Shown piece after piece: positions 49,293 to 61,935 of a DNA stretch of 64,000 bases. The translations under genes and the position numbers were made by a program. Source of the DNA: Desarmillaria ectypa (lineage: Eukaryota > Basidiomycota > Agaricomycetes > Agaricales > Physalacriaceae); contig JAUDYN010000007.1 of NCBI GenBank assembly GCA_030407005.1, forward strand, positions 1-64,000, given 5' to 3'. The notes beneath the pieces were generated by a model. That model had not been told where the DNA came from. It was given only the letters and a program-made list of their open reading frames with translations, and searched no databases. How positions within the stretch are numbered: position 1 is the first letter of the stretch; every line of letters starts with the position of its first letter.

Positions 49293-50267
49293 TCAGAAAT
49301 CAATGCCAGCATGCTTCATCAACTCCGAAACCTCGATATCTATCACACAATTAACATTGGACTAAAAACACACAGCAGTACTCACGATCTTCTGTATTCT
49401 GCATACGAGACGCGAAGATACACTCCTTTCCTATACCAACCATCATTGTAGTATCTTTCGACGAAGAGCAATGAAAATCTTACCCGGTCCAAAAACAAAG
49501 TCGCCGCCCAGCTGTGAGATTTTTCCCTGCTTGCCAATGAGGCTGGGGTTCTTAAGCGGTCCTTTCTACAAACCATTGAGTCTGAAAGAAAGATTTAAGG
49601 AGATGCAGCGATGGTCGTACCAAAATACTAGACACCGCATTAGAAAAAGTGCCAGCCTTGAGATAACTGCGTCTCTCTTTCCCAGCCGGTGTTGCAGCGA
49701 GGGTTCCGATATCCATACCGAGTGCATGGTACAGCTTTCGGGTCGGGTCTGCATAGATCTGACCCAGAAATTTGGTAGATTCTGACATTGAGATCGTCTT
49801 TAGTACTACCAGAATATCATGTGTTACATGCCTTTGTAGACAGAGATGGCATCAGGATGCCCGCATCCAATTATTATTATTCGAGCATTGGACTTGTCGA
49901 GAGATTCCTGTGGTATAGAGGCTAGTTCCTGGACATATTGCTGTACAAAAATGAAGAGAAGGCACCTGAAATTTGTGGAAGATCGCGCACCTTGCACGAC
50001 TGGAACGACCTCGTCATCAACGAGCGACATAAGTGAAAATTTCACAATCACGTACTCCACAGAAAAAGTGCCCTAATACGACAGTCAGGATGCAGGAGAT
50101 GCTGACTAGAAAGTGACTCAGCTAATGAAAACTACAACAACTTTGTCCGGCGGATCCGAGGGGAGAAGTGAGCCAAACTTGACTGTGTTCCTTGTACAAT
50201 CGAATATTTCAAGCTCAAAGGCCTCTGCGAGTGCAGTTTGCTTGGGTATTTCGTTCATGAGAGACAT
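49293..50267 (-). CDS. Peroxiredoxin-like (AhpC/TSA-type, PRXL2-like) protein
   Basis: A multi-exon gene whose C-terminal two thirds match thioredoxin-fold AhpC/TSA-like fungal proteins: ARIIIIGCGHPDAISVYK, FLGQIYADPTRKLYHALGM, LAATPAGKERRSYLKAGTF, GPLKNPSLIGKQGKISQLGG and FGPGKECIFASRMQNTEDH, ending LMKHAGIDF. The start ATG at 50267 opens MSLMNEIPKQTALAEAFE. Phases suit exon 1 ending at 50123, but that donor reads GC, and the intron after SVYK also needs a GC donor. The region after FIRHFFCG, where a CxxC-type site is expected, could not be reconstructed with a second Cys. Family members are thought to act in redox chemistry. The gene may be functional with GC-AG introns or slightly damaged. 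Confidence 0.6.
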
Positions 50268-51039
50268 AGATGATGATGGTTCGATGTCCCTGGAGGGAAC
50301 ATCCCTTGTGACGTAAGCGTCACTTGACTTCAACGCGACTCCACCTCTCCGGTTGATCTAGGAGTAGATCTTTCTGCCACTCAAGATTCGTTATTCATTT
50401 GATAAAAAAACTTGGAGAGATATTGTCTCTTATATCAAGGAAAATGTCTCCGAAACGATCTCTTACAAGGCAACTAGGCTGAGTTTGGATCAAGTCCCCC
50501 ACTTCCCAATAGAATCCGTAAATGGACTTGTGCAAACCCTCGCCGTGTGCTTCAGCCTTCATAACAAGCATTGACATAAACGAAGCTGAAAGGTGACATC
50601 TGATCGTCATTGAACAAGATAGGAAAAGATGTCAAGATGCAAAGAGTCCTCTCAGGATTCTTGTTGGAGATTCTTGTTAGCACATCGAGGATTTTTAATG
50701 CTTCGACAATGCACTTTGCCGCTGAGCCGCCTTTCGCGGTCCAATTGCCTACGGCAATTTATTGTTCTTCTAATCTAGGACTTGCTAGAGCCTGTTCAAG
50801 AGGCAATGAGTCACAAACCCATGCCACGAGGCATTTTCTCGGCTTTTCCTTTGGATCATACCCGATTGCAATGGACGTCCTAACCCACTGTGTCCCCTCT
50901 CGATATTTACGACGGAAGATGCACGGAGGTCCACGTGAGTGCGACCTCACGTATGTCGCTGTTAGTTTCTGAGGAACATTCTGTTAGCAGTTAAGAATCC
51001 GGCTAATTCGACTAAGCACGATCCAGTAGTACTAGTTCA
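50268..51039. other. Intergenic with a coding-like stretch
   Basis: Between about 50,395 and 50,975 the minus strand has two fairly long frames (one starting near 50,950 and reading CIFRRKYREGTQWVRTSIAI, one ending near 50,395) separated by stops. Their composition looks protein-like, but no family is recognised and no clean splice model joins them. This may be a gene remnant. Confidence 0.35.
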
Positions 51040-51300
51040 AAGACTATGCCGAAAGCGAATGTAGAATATCAAAGTTCAATTTTACCAAGAAGGCTCCGAC
51101 TGAGAGTTTAGCCAGTGCTAGGCGTAGCTAAGGAGATCCGAAAAGCGCTTGGCGTAACCGACCTTTTTCACTTAGGTTCACACTAGGTTGTGGAGTTCAA
51201 GGACTAAAATTAGATGTCCCTCGGGCGTACTACGATACTCGAATATATATTGTACTTGAGTGAATGTTCTGGAAGAGTATCCAAGAAGGTAGAAGAAAGA
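51040..51300 (+). repeat. LTR-like remnant, copy 4
   Basis: It contains GTGCTAGGCGTAGC and GCGCTTGGCGTAACCGA, a TATATATTGTACTT run and GAATGTTCTGGAAGAGTATC, in the order seen at 44.5-44.8 kb. Ends are uncertain. Confidence 0.35.
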
Positions 51301-52594
51301 AAAAGAAAATCAAGGAAAATTCTATAATATTCGTGATGATTGGTACAGTAAGTGGTCGGTGACTGTTGACTAATGTTACCTGATTGATATCCATAACATT
51401 AGCCCTGAATTTTATTGACCCCCGGTCGCGCCTCTCATTTTTCAGCAAGCCAGGAAGTAAGGAGACGCCACTCGGAAATGGATACAAACTGTACAACATT
51501 GACTCGTGTATGTTATTTGCGACTGGGCCGTATTGCCGTATTTGTTTACAAAACGCTGTTTTTATTAGCGTGAGGGGAGTTTATCCTTCTTACTTAGATG
51601 ACCTCGATCAAGGAAGTGGATTTTCAGGGTAGTAAGGTGTTCGTTTGGTAGCACCTTTCCAACCATTCACGAATGGGTCTGAGATTGACGTTCAGGACAC
51701 ATAGGTCAGAGCCTCGCCTGGGCGGTGGAAGTGGTACGACTTTCCTCCATCTTTATTACGAATTTCTATAAGTTATTGACGGACCTGACAGTGGCTCGTT
51801 CCGCTTATTCGTGGTATTGTAGTCTGGCCAAGCAAACATGTCAGTAAGGCGCCTTGCTTCGTTTCATAGAGGTGCCTCGTCACGATTGCAGTGCTCGAGG
51901 CTGCCCCAGATGTAATGCATCAACAACACGTGAATACCGCTGTGCATTCCCTATTCTACGTCCACCGTAATTGCGGGCTTCCTTCCTTTCAGAACGGAGA
52001 TTATATATCCATGATTTTCCTCTCTCCATTTCGTTCTGCCTCGTATGGGACCTCTCAGATGTTCCTCTTCAAACTTACTCCATCGACGTTGTCACAGTTG
52101 GTTAAAATCTCTGTAACCTTCGATTGCTATTCACCAACCGAATCAGATGATCTGCTTGAACTACAGGCTGACATCTCACCTGAGGGTAGCTTGAAGCCAT
52201 AGTCGTAGCTAGTCAGGCGACGAAGACGACGCCTGAGTTATACTACTAGGTAAGTATGTACATATTAGTCAAGGAACGATATGTATCTTGAAAGGTAGCC
52301 GAATGAGATCAGATCTTCAGAAGATACTACATATTCTAAGAATAGCAGAAGAGATCATAGCTGGATTTCATTTATATAATGGTACATGAAAACTTGAAAT
52401 CAAGAGTTTATTCCATTCCTTGCAGCGTAAAGTCCAGTACGTTACATCTACCTAAGGGCCTCACTACAATGGTCGAGTTCGACAAAGAATTACTTGTACT
52501 AACTAATATCACTATCATAGAATAATCACCAAATGGATACAGATCCAGGCAAATGTCCTGCCATCAACAAAGAAGTCCTTCTGAGCTGTCATGT
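51301..52594. other. Intergenic, no supported gene
   Basis: A 103-codon plus-strand frame (51891-52202) has no recognisable domain. Nothing else stands out. Confidence 0.45.
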
Positions 52595-53716
52595 TCACGG
52601 CTTCCCAAAGACCAAATTCCCAACTCCTGCACTCTTATCCACCTCAACTCCAATCAAATACGTCTTCTCGCCCAGCCAGTCGATCCTCCTAACGCCACCA
52701 TCCCATCCTCCTCCGAGTTTCCTACACCGCGCCTCGTATGCCCTCGCCGCCTTTAGCTGCGCATGCGTACCGTGCCCCAGTGCTTCCCACTCTCGGTGCG
52801 TCACCCTCGTCAACAAGGTCCTATGGACAGCGCACAGGAGATCAAGGTTCGTTACCACCCTTCCGTCCGCGTCCACGACAATTGGCCATGGGAGCTTATT
52901 CGATTTCAACACGAGCTTGTCAGATTTTGCCGGATCAGTGGCTGGTTGAGATAGAGTGTGAGTAGGTATCGGCATCCGAGTTTTTCGGTCAACGACGGAC
53001 TGGAAGGACGGCGTGAACGTAACATCGTACCATATTGGCGCGTGGTGTCGTTGGCTCGAGGCAAGGAGAGGGTGCATGTGAAGGACTTCAGGGCGGTTGG
53101 GATTAGCGAAGGACACGTGATCTGGAGAATGTTGGCTTGTTGAACGGAAAATAGAGTAAGCAAGAAGAGACGCACGCTGGATACCCGTGTGTGGATTCGA
53201 ATGAGAGGTCTTTTTCAAAACGGGACGAGGCGAGGAGTGGCTAGTGCTAGCGTTGTTCGTTTTCGGAAGCGAATCGGGCACGGTAGAAGTTGATGAGCTT
53301 GTACGGGAATGATTACTTTGTGGCGATGCCGTTGGAAGGTAGATAGGGTACGGTGCAGCTAAGACCTTGAAATTAGCTTTCGGTCTAATAAATTTAAAGT
53401 TTGCAAAAGGCGTACGGCAATCGTACTTGCAACTGACGATGCGAAGTTCTCGGGAATGACGTTCATGATGGCGGCTGGGTCTGTTGGTGTGTGTGGGAAG
53501 TGACGCGTAAGAGTAACCCTTGGAAGTAGAAGGCGTATACGACAAGGAATTGCTTCTTTTCCTCCTCGCAACGTGCTTTGTCGACGATGTACTGGGAAGT
53601 GTCTCCTGCCCAAAACTTCTAGGAATGGAATGAGAACGCCGATGTGGTTTGGAATTGTCTGCGAATGACGCGCGTCGCTTGCTGCCTCCAAAGAGACTGC
53701 GAATATAGGATGCCAT
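52595..53716 (-). CDS. DUF6699-type protein
   Basis: A single-exon gene of 373 residues starting at ATG 53716. The N-terminal 250 residues are Ser/Pro/Arg-rich and low in complexity (SYIRSLFGGSKRRASF at the start), suggesting disorder. The last 150 residues form a compact domain with the pattern of DUF6699: WYDVTFTPSFQSVV, LPWPIVVDADGRVVTNLDLL, then AARAYEARCRKLGGGWDGG and VRRIDWLGEKTYLIGVEVD. The ordered RIDWL motif near the end is the clearest signature of this Agaricomycete family. Function is unknown in the family. There are no introns, unlike its neighbours. Confidence 0.75.
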   Translation of the reverse strand: MASYIRSLFGGSKRRASFADNSKPHRRSHSIPRSFGQETLPSTSSTKHVARRKRSNSLSYTPSTSKGYSYASLPTHTNRPSRHHERHSRELRIVSCKYDCRTPFANFKFIRPKANFKVLAAPYPIYLPTASPQSNHSRTSSSTSTVPDSLPKTNNASTSHSSPRPVLKKTSHSNPHTGIQRASLLAYSIFRSTSQHSPDHVSFANPNRPEVLHMHPLLASSQRHHAPIWYDVTFTPSFQSVVDRKTRMPIPTHTLSQPATDPAKSDKLVLKSNKLPWPIVVDADGRVVTNLDLLCAVHRTLLTRVTHREWEALGHGTHAQLKAARAYEARCRKLGGGWDGGVRRIDWLGEKTYLIGVEVDKSAGVGNLVFGKP

Positions 53717-55534
53717 GAGAATAGGTATCGCAACAGCGGGTAGTAGAAGAGTATATCGCAGGAGGTGAGTTGTTAAATACCAACCATGACTCAGCCCTAA
53801 TTCGAAGTGATGGATAGATGGAGTAACGAAGACCGCCTATCCGAATGATCCAAGGCGACTAAAGGGGGCAAATACATAGCAAATCTCAACATCGGGAAGC
53901 TAAAATGTCCGCCCAGACGAGGAATCTTTGCCTAACAAAGTGGACTCGTGATGTAAGAGAAGGCGCGAGTACGGCGGACCTAGAATAGCCGACGCGTGGT
54001 ATACACGTGTTGTTGATGTACCGAACACCCAGGGCGGCCTTGAGCACTGATCAGTGATCCTAGCAGGCGGCGATATGCTAATACAGCGCCATCGAAAGGT
54101 TCGCACGCGACTTCTGTCAATGTCTACCCCAAACTGATAGTGCGGCACGATCAAAGGGTACTTGTACCCACCTTCTTTCCGGCAACAGGCAAGGAATCCA
54201 GTATCGACGCCTGCTGGCCCAAATACTAAACTATTGAACGGGTTTAGTGTGAAACTTTAGCTGATGGTACGCGGTCTTCGTTCAATTATTCGGCTCGGAA
54301 AAATCTACCTATCTAAAATTAATCGCGTGTCAACATTGAGCGATGGACGTAAAATCAGACATACGACTGGCAGTTCCAAAATATTAAAATTTCGTAGAAT
54401 TTATTCACCTTGAAAAACCCGGCGGTTGCAGTAATTTGGTTGCCAGGTAGAGTCAGCTGAAACAGCAACGTGGCGCGACATTAGGATTCTCCAAGATGCC
54501 TGGCTGCTGAATAAGTATTATACTTCAGCAGTGGCATATACAGCGGCCCTGAAAATCTACTGCCGGTATGTTCCGCAGCAGCCCCGCTATTAATTCGTGC
54601 ATTCTTTATTGACCGAATACTCTTCATCCACGCCATCTGAATCCCAGCGCCAAGCACGAGACATAACACGATGGAGTCAATGACGGTATGTATGAGTGAA
54701 TCGCAGTCGTACTTCTCCACGGCGGTGTCTGAACTTTATGACGTCCCTTGTGAATCGGACTGGGTCCTAGGGGGTAGAAAGACCCTAGGAAGACTTTGTA
54801 TAGACAGCAAGTCAACAGAGAAACAAAAGATCGTCGACGAACTCAAGGAAATGAACAGGTCCGATGATTATTAAGAAACTTGTTTGGCCGCACCAACGTG
54901 CATGAATCATGATGTGATGGACACGTAGAATTTCGCGAGATACGTTTGAGAACTTGCGTTGCCTTGCGAGCTTGCTTCTGAATTTGCGTTTGCGAGCGTG
55001 ACATGATTTGCGAGCTTGACATGATCGAGTCTCCTTCAAGTCTTGGATGCCTATCTTGACGTTCGAAGGAGTTGTAAACCCATCAACTGTGTGTTGTAGA
55101 TCGTATTTCGATACTTGGCGATTCCTCAAGGATAGTGAGCACGGCAACAGGTACAGCCAAAATCAGAAACAGATCGGCCATCTAAGAACCTAATTCGGAA
55201 ACTCCCTGTACCATTACGTCTTCGCCGTTTCCATACGTCGTGCTGCTAGTTCTTCCTTGGATTTCTAAAGTTCCTCTCCGCCACTTGCAAGTCTCTTACT
55301 TGTAATAGCTGGCACGTCCATTTCTAGCCACAAGGGTCCGAGCTTAAGTCTGATGAAGAATATTGGCGAACCTGAGCGACTACAATTACTTGGCTAACAG
55401 GGATAGGTTAGGTATACATCTTTTGACATTTGTATCATCTCCAATAGGTTGTTATTTATGGCTTACAAGTTAACTAGTTATCATTGTAAGTCATTCTATG
55501 TGTCTCCTGCAATTACCTCTGATTCCTTCTGCAG
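53717..55534. other. Intergenic; short tandem motif
   Basis: No gene is supported. Around 54,950-55,025 a loose tandem repeat of a TTGCGAGC / TGACATGAT unit occurs. Frames at 54.5-55.1 kb have no recognisable domain. Confidence 0.45.
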
Positions 55535-56037
55535 ATATTGAAACTTCCTAGTACTTGAATGATACATTTGGCTATGTCTTAGTGTTCGACATATCGGATG
55601 ATACCGTCATTGTTGTAAATCATCAATGGGGATTAGACGTGGGTATGCACCAAGATGATTGGTGTCCTTGGGGCAGCCTGGGACCAGAGGGAGATAAAGA
55701 ATCTCGTGAAGGAAACGAGTCAGAGCTTGAAGTAAGTTTCCTGCAATTAAATTAAACATGCTCGCACTGAATCCCTCCAGGTGGGGCCGGAACTTGATAA
55801 AGAAGAGCTGGCGCAGCCGCATAGTACAGAATTAGCGAAGGAAGAGGAAAGGAAACAATGACAAAAGGCATCGCGTCCAAGACCCAGAATGCTGTCGAAT
55901 GTTACTGGAAAGCGTCGGGCCCTATCTGAGATTGCTGCAGAATCGAGCGAGTTAAGGCCATCTGAAGCTAGCGAGAATTCTTACCGACCAGCCGAACGTA
56001 GCCACTGCAAATTTAAGCATGGGAATTCAAAATCGTA
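55535..56037 (+). pseudogene. Unidentified spliced coding remnant
   Basis: A clean acceptor (TTCTGCAG near 55,534) leads into an open frame encoding FGYVLVFDISDDTVIVVNHQ and GLDVGMHQDDWCPWGSLGPE, followed by an acidic stretch, a GTAAGT...CTCCAG intron (about 55,733-55,781) and a second exon ending KEEERKQ. A TGA stands at 55859-55861, but the same frame stays open for a further 58 codons (basic, Ser/Pro-rich) to TAG at 56035. The TGA may be a mutated CGA (Arg). No start exon was found upstream and no family is recognised. Confidence 0.35.
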
Positions 56038-57699
56038 GACAATAGAAAACCTTATTTTTTGTTTCATATATTGTAATTAATGCGATGCTGAAGGCACTTT
56101 TGAAGGCTTGTCTTGGATAAATTCATGTGCATGAGAAATTATTCAATATATCGTGCGCAAAAGATATGCCTAGATCGTCGATGTAAGACCATTACGGGTG
56201 AAAAAGCAAGCGACACGAGTTAAACTGGAGTTGAATGCAAATGTGATAGGCCTGTCACAGACTTGCGAGTGGCACTAGAAATTTAGTGTGGTCACCTGCG
56301 TGGTGCCACGCAGTCACGCAAGTTGACTTTACTTTACATGTTTCTTAATGATAATAGAGCATATTCTGCTCATCATTAACATGTCCTCCACAGTGCACAG
56401 GTCACAATTAGGGTCAGTTCCGACATTTGTCAAAAATGATGTTAGTGTACTTTGTGACAGTCAATTAAAAACTTTCGAGCCTTGGATTTATGTTTCCAAG
56501 GTATGTATGTATCATACACTTACATGTCTATAATTAAGAGAAGGCAATATTGTCAAAGACGGCTAATTTTCCATTTTGATTGCTCAAAGTTCTTTGACTA
56601 ACACTAATACACCGCTATAGACATAATCATGACATGAAATCCGATGAACCGCCTGGAACTATCCAGTCTAAACATATGAACACTACACTTTCTTATGTAG
56701 ATATAAACCTTGGACCACGCAGGTGTGCATATCATTGTTTTGTGAGAGTACATCGTTATTATGCTCTTCTGATAGTTATAATATTATCTCCTACATCAAT
56801 TATGCTTTAAAAATTTTGTAATCCAGAAATATTGAATGATATTACCTAAAGACGAGTCTGATAAATTGCAATCAAGTTCCAATATAATGGTAAAACTGAG
56901 TTATTAGGTTTGCCGACTTCTATGGACGAAATGCTTTTCAGACACTATATATTAGAAGTTTTATCATAATGACTCCAATCAGAGAGCATCCAGTTCAAGC
57001 ATCCAGATGTAAGTATCTGTTGTAGATGGATTTACGAGTAGAACTTGGCACCGCGGCGATTCGGGACGTCCTCGATCTATGTTTTGATCGAAGATTCCGT
57101 TGTCCATAGTTGTTTTCCTCGATGTGAACAAGGGGATGTCGCCCCTTTTTTCCATATACTGCTGCAGAAAATTGCCCATACTTCTACCTCTCCTTGCTGC
57201 TCGTTGTGAAGAACTTCTCACTGCATCTCCGATCTGAAGTTTGGAGAGTAGAATATCGCGTCGCGACAGTTCTTTGAGCCGTGGAAGCTATCTGTATCGG
57301 TAAGCTGAAGATTTCATATTAGTACTCATCGCTCACTGCCTAAAAAATTACAGGCAATGTGACGGGTCATTGAATCCGGTCATCTGCTCGCATTTGAAGG
57401 AAGCTTGATGGTTCCCGTCGGTTGATCTCTAGCTCACACCTCAGTTCATAGAAGACTTGCATTTCTTCAGAAAGTTGAGCTTTCAAGAAGAAGTCCTTAC
57501 AGGCAGAGGTATGTTTCAATTTTACAACAACAATCCTAATCATAACACCGTCTTCAACATTGACTGGGGCCGACAACATAAAACTGCTACCATCCTTCTT
57601 GGTGGGAAAGTTCGGATTATGAGTTCCACTTCTTGCAGAAAACCGCATGATTCCCATAAACAACGCGGGCGGACTGTTGTAACTATTGCAGTGGGAGGC
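56038..57699. other. AT-rich intergenic, no supported gene
   Basis: Short frames on both strands without domains or splice patterns. Confidence 0.5.
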
Positions 57700-57830
57700 T
57701 TTCTGAGTAGAGAATACTGAATTGTTAGCTACTGGAGCTTGAGACGAGCTCCTTAAATACTACCGAATGTATCTAGAATATTCTACTAAAGTACCTAATT
57801 ATATCCTAGTATCGTGCTAAATTGATTGTA
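57700..57830 (+). repeat. LTR-like remnant, copy 5
   Basis: TCTAGAATATTCTACT, a spacer and ATATCCTAGTATCG match the tail of copy 3 in order. Only a short piece is recognisable. Confidence 0.25.
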
Positions 57831-59360
57831 CCAAAAGTTCGGGAACCTTCTGGCACAATCTTGAAGTTGCAAATCCCAACACCGACATCCTATGCTGGAG
57901 AGAGTGTGTGAATCTTGATGTTGAGGTGAGGCGGGGAAATCGACTTCCAGGTCACATTGACATCGCCCGCCGATATTTCCGCCACAGGCGCTTGCCGAAG
58001 AACAGCCGATGTTCACGACGCTGGTCTATTGGTGTACAGGTCATTCTCCGAGCTTGTACGTAACTCTACCTGTTTCGCTTCAATGTCTCAACGGGTTCCC
58101 CCTCTTTTTCTTCTTAGAGTGCTTTCGGTGTCCACTGTATCTTTTCGTAGCTACAAAGTGAATTGCTTACTATGTATGTCCCCTAATGATTGAACAGAGT
58201 TTGGGCTGCTATAACGGGATTTCTGTATTCGTGTGATGATACGATGATGCTCTCCATAGCAATACCACGTCCATCTGCTCATCATGCGCACGCTATCTGC
58301 GCTTGGTCGCGGTCCTTTCATGTTTTACAATATCCTCCTCCCTTCCAACGGTATCCGGGTTCAACTGTCTAACAGCATCAGTGCCTCGGGCCGAAGAATA
58401 TCGGGTCTCAACTATCGAAATCCGGGGTCCCGTTGAGCAGTCTACGCTAGTATGACTTTCCTGATCGCTGCATCTAGCACCGAGTTCACCACCTGCATCT
58501 CTTCAAGGTGGACGAGTACAAATTACAGTACAGTGCTGGACGATCAGCTCCGCAGACCTTTGTTGGTCTGTCATATTGAACACCGGACCTGTGATATTCC
58601 GAGCTACGATAGCCATCGATCCCCGTTCCACGGATGGATCAATAGCAGGAGTCCTCGTCAAGACATCTGATGTGGGTATTCCCTAACAGTCTCACATGAA
58701 ACTTGGCGGTCCGCCTTCCCTGCGAACTCATCTGAGCTATCATTGAAATTCAGGAGAAGATGGACACCCTCCGTTGGATCATGTAATGCTGGTTTCTAGC
58801 CCTGTGTTCGAACAGAGCACCTGAAGGCTTTGAGGCACAGGAGATCGATTGCCAACATTAGCATTAAAAATTGAATTTCGTCCGTCCTTTCAAATATTCG
58901 ATTACTTGACATACCATTGATGCATTCTTCTGACCAGCTCCTGCACATCAGATATCATGTCGACGTAAGCGGCGCTGAATGTCCAAGCATAGATACAATC
59001 GCACTCTGTGCATCATGTTAAATCTTTTCCTGATGAACAGTTCCTCACCTTGATACATCACCCTGGCCGCGAAATGATTTTGACTGCGCGGGAAAGCCCA
59101 GGTACACAGCATATGGTTATCATCGTGGGAACCAATCCAGCTATAAAATCAGTGTCTTGATGTCGAAAGCGGGCATTCATCAACGACGTTTCTTTTGCGT
59201 CAAAATGTAACAGTTCTTGTTCATCAGTCCCGATATCAGTCACTGATCATATGTATATACGTTCACGGTCAAGAAGGCCTGAAGATATCCTTCATGAAGA
59301 TCAAGTCTTTCCTTTCCCTCATACATAGTAGATTTTTGTTAGCGTTCTCCCGTACCCTTG
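57831..59360. other. Intergenic, no supported gene
   Basis: No coding frame with a domain. It ends at the start codon of the lipase gene. Confidence 0.5.
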
Positions 59361-60664
59361 ATGCTGACGTCTACCCTCCTTTTTGTCCTTCTTTTTCGGC
59401 TCTTCGTTGCTGTGAGGACAGCACCAGTACCATTTGATCTCGGCGTTCTTCTGGATAACGTCTTTGGTGGTGAAGACGATGATACCAGCAATGGCGGTAC
59501 CTTTCGCCGGGGCGTAGACAGCATATTCGGAGGCAGTGATGAAGATGCAATTTCTGAGGGCGCAAGTGACCTACTCAAAGGTATCCTCGGAGACGATACC
59601 TCTGCTTCTTCCAACATGACGACAAGCTCCGTCAGCTCAACAGAACTGACAACCCTTTTCTCGCGCCCGGCCTTCTTCAGCCGTATGGTTTACTGCTCCA
59701 GTACTTCCGTGACGACATTCAGCTGCGGCGCACCTTGCGATGCTCTCGATGCGGAATCGGTCGAGATATTGGAAACAGGCGGTGACGGCGGTGTAGTACC
59801 CAGGTGTATGTCATGGTCACTCTTTCTCGGTGTTAATTCTCTCTCTCTGACGCTGACATAGTCATCATCGCACATGACAAGTTGACCAACTCTATCGTCG
59901 TGGCGCATCAAGGTACAGACCCGGAAAATATGTAAGCCCTATATCCTCTGAACCCAGTGAGGACTAATGTATCGCCAGACTCTCTATCCTTAACGACGCC
60001 GAGTTCGTCCCCACCCCAATCGATACCGAATACTTCCCTTCGGCAGCTAGGAGTATGTTGCTCTCTCACATACCCTCTCACGCTGATTTTTTCTTCCAGA
60101 AGACATACAAGTCCATTCAGGCTTCCTAGAAACATTCTCGAGAACTGCGTCAACCATTCTCGCAACTGCCCAATCCGCGCTGGCTAGCACCGGAGCGGAG
60201 AATGTGGTCCTCACGGGCCATTCCCTCGGCGGAGCACTCGCCACGCTCGACGCGCTCATGCTCAACGACGCTTTGACGAACGTTTCGATCAAAACAGCCA
60301 CGTTTGGGTCACCACGCGTGGGCAACCAAGCTTTCGCGGATTTTGTCGACGCTTCGTTCTCCAAGGGAAGCTACGCGAGGATCACCAATAAGGCTGACCC
60401 TGTTCCGCATTTGCCGCCGCTGGTTTTGGGTTTTGTACATGCGCAAGGAGAGGTGCATCTTGGGGAAGGAGGTGCGGTGGCGTGTGAGGGGCAAGAGAAT
60501 GAATCGGTAGGGTGCGCGGATGGGGAGGGGCTGCTAGCTGTCGCAGATGGAGCAGTGGATCATCTAGGTTAGTCCGTCCCGTTTTGAGACGAGTGGGTAT
60601 TGATCTGGAAATAGGACCATACTTTGATGGGATACTCTTTGGACAGCAGGAATGTTCGGCATAA
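59361..60664 (+). CDS. Secreted class-3 lipase (alpha/beta hydrolase)
   Basis: Five exons (59361-59805, 59862-59931, 59979-60052, 60100-60567, 60615-60664), all GT-AG, sum to 1107 nt and 368 residues. The signal peptide is MLTSTLLFVLLFRLFVAVRT. After an acidic linker the lipase domain begins near residue 95 (FSRPAFFSRMVYC). The nucleophile elbow is GHSLGGALATL with the catalytic Ser; the Asp is expected in NKADPVPHLPP, and the His in VDHLGPYFDGI spanning the last intron. A pre-nucleophile VVAHQGTDP motif supplies the oxyanion region. Class-3 lipases hydrolyse acylglycerols outside the cell. Cysteines in CGAPCDA and the C-terminal QQECSA suggest disulfides. A damaged tandem copy follows 1.3 kb downstream. 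Confidence 0.9.
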
Positions 60665-61935
60665 CGGTCCGCTTTTTTAAATTCGCCTTTCTCGTTATTG
60701 CACTCTTGAAAGGTTGCTGCCATGTATTTAGTTTACCAAGGATAGATAGCTCAATATTGATCGTGTACCGATTCTTTTGATCAAAATTATATGTGAATTT
60801 GGGGCAGAAATTGAGTGAATTGAGCAGTTCTATCTCATGCTCACATGACTGAGTGCCGAACACCTGATTTCTCTCGAGTCCCTCATCGACCCATGTTCCT
60901 AGCTTTTATATCTTCCAAATTAAGTGTAAATCTCTTCTTCCTACGGTGTCCTAACGTAGGTATCCAGGACAGAACGCAATGCCGCCCTTGGGAACCTGTC
61001 AAATTAAATGTCCAAACGGGGCCTCATTCGCTCTCGACCATCCACCCGTCTCATTGTGCCTTATCCTACGCTTCTTCCCTCCTCTATTTCTGGAATTTGC
61101 ATGCATTGCTGAAAAACACCGATGTGGCCAGTTACCCCCAACGAGTTCTTTACCACGTTTGGCGCGGAGACGACTGTCAAGATGCTTTGGAAGTGGGCAT
61201 ATATATATATATACCAGCTGAAACCGTCCGATGATGGCTCTCTGGGTTGGGCGTGTGAGGTTCAATGAGTACTGGGACGCATACAACCAGGTCGCGATCA
61301 TTGATACGTATGTGCACCTTTGACTATATGCGTGCGTTACTTTTCAACTCGTTATCGACGCTCTGCATTCTGAAACAACAAAGTTGGACGTAGCCCTCGT
61401 AAAAAGTAAGCTACTCTGAGATATGGTAAACCGGAATTGACGGACATATGCTAGTAGATGCCTTCCTCGTCATTGCCACCACTTCGATGATGATGCATGC
61501 CAATTTATGACGTAGTGCATTCTTGTGTCGAATGCCGAGCACCCGCCGCCCATCGTCAGTGCACAGACCATCCCCGTGATCACTTTTTGCATCTCTTCCA
61601 TTACCTCGACTCTTTCATTTACAGCCATCAGAAGGCCTATATCGAATCAAGATGCCGATGGATCTGTGATGCCCTGATGACACCATACTCTGGGATGAAG
61701 CACACCCATGGTTACGAGTGGAACTAATCCCATACAGAACGAATATCAGTTTCCTTCGAAATAAAGTCATCGTGTGCCTTCCAAGGATCGTCTACCCTTC
61801 ATTCGATTTCTTCACTAAACGTCAATTCACTGAAACCAAACAAGTGCCAACTGAAAGCATGACGATCGAAAAGACGGTAGTTCCATCTATCGAGCTTCCT
61901 TGTTTCCCCCGCGTAGATTTCTGGTGTCATTCTCG
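60665..61935. other. Intergenic between lipase copies
   Basis: No gene is supported. A short (TA)n microsatellite lies near 61,200-61,214. Confidence 0.5.

Noticed and set aside
61198..61215. TATA-box-like (TA)n run
   Set aside because: It is a simple microsatellite more than 700 bp from the next start codon.
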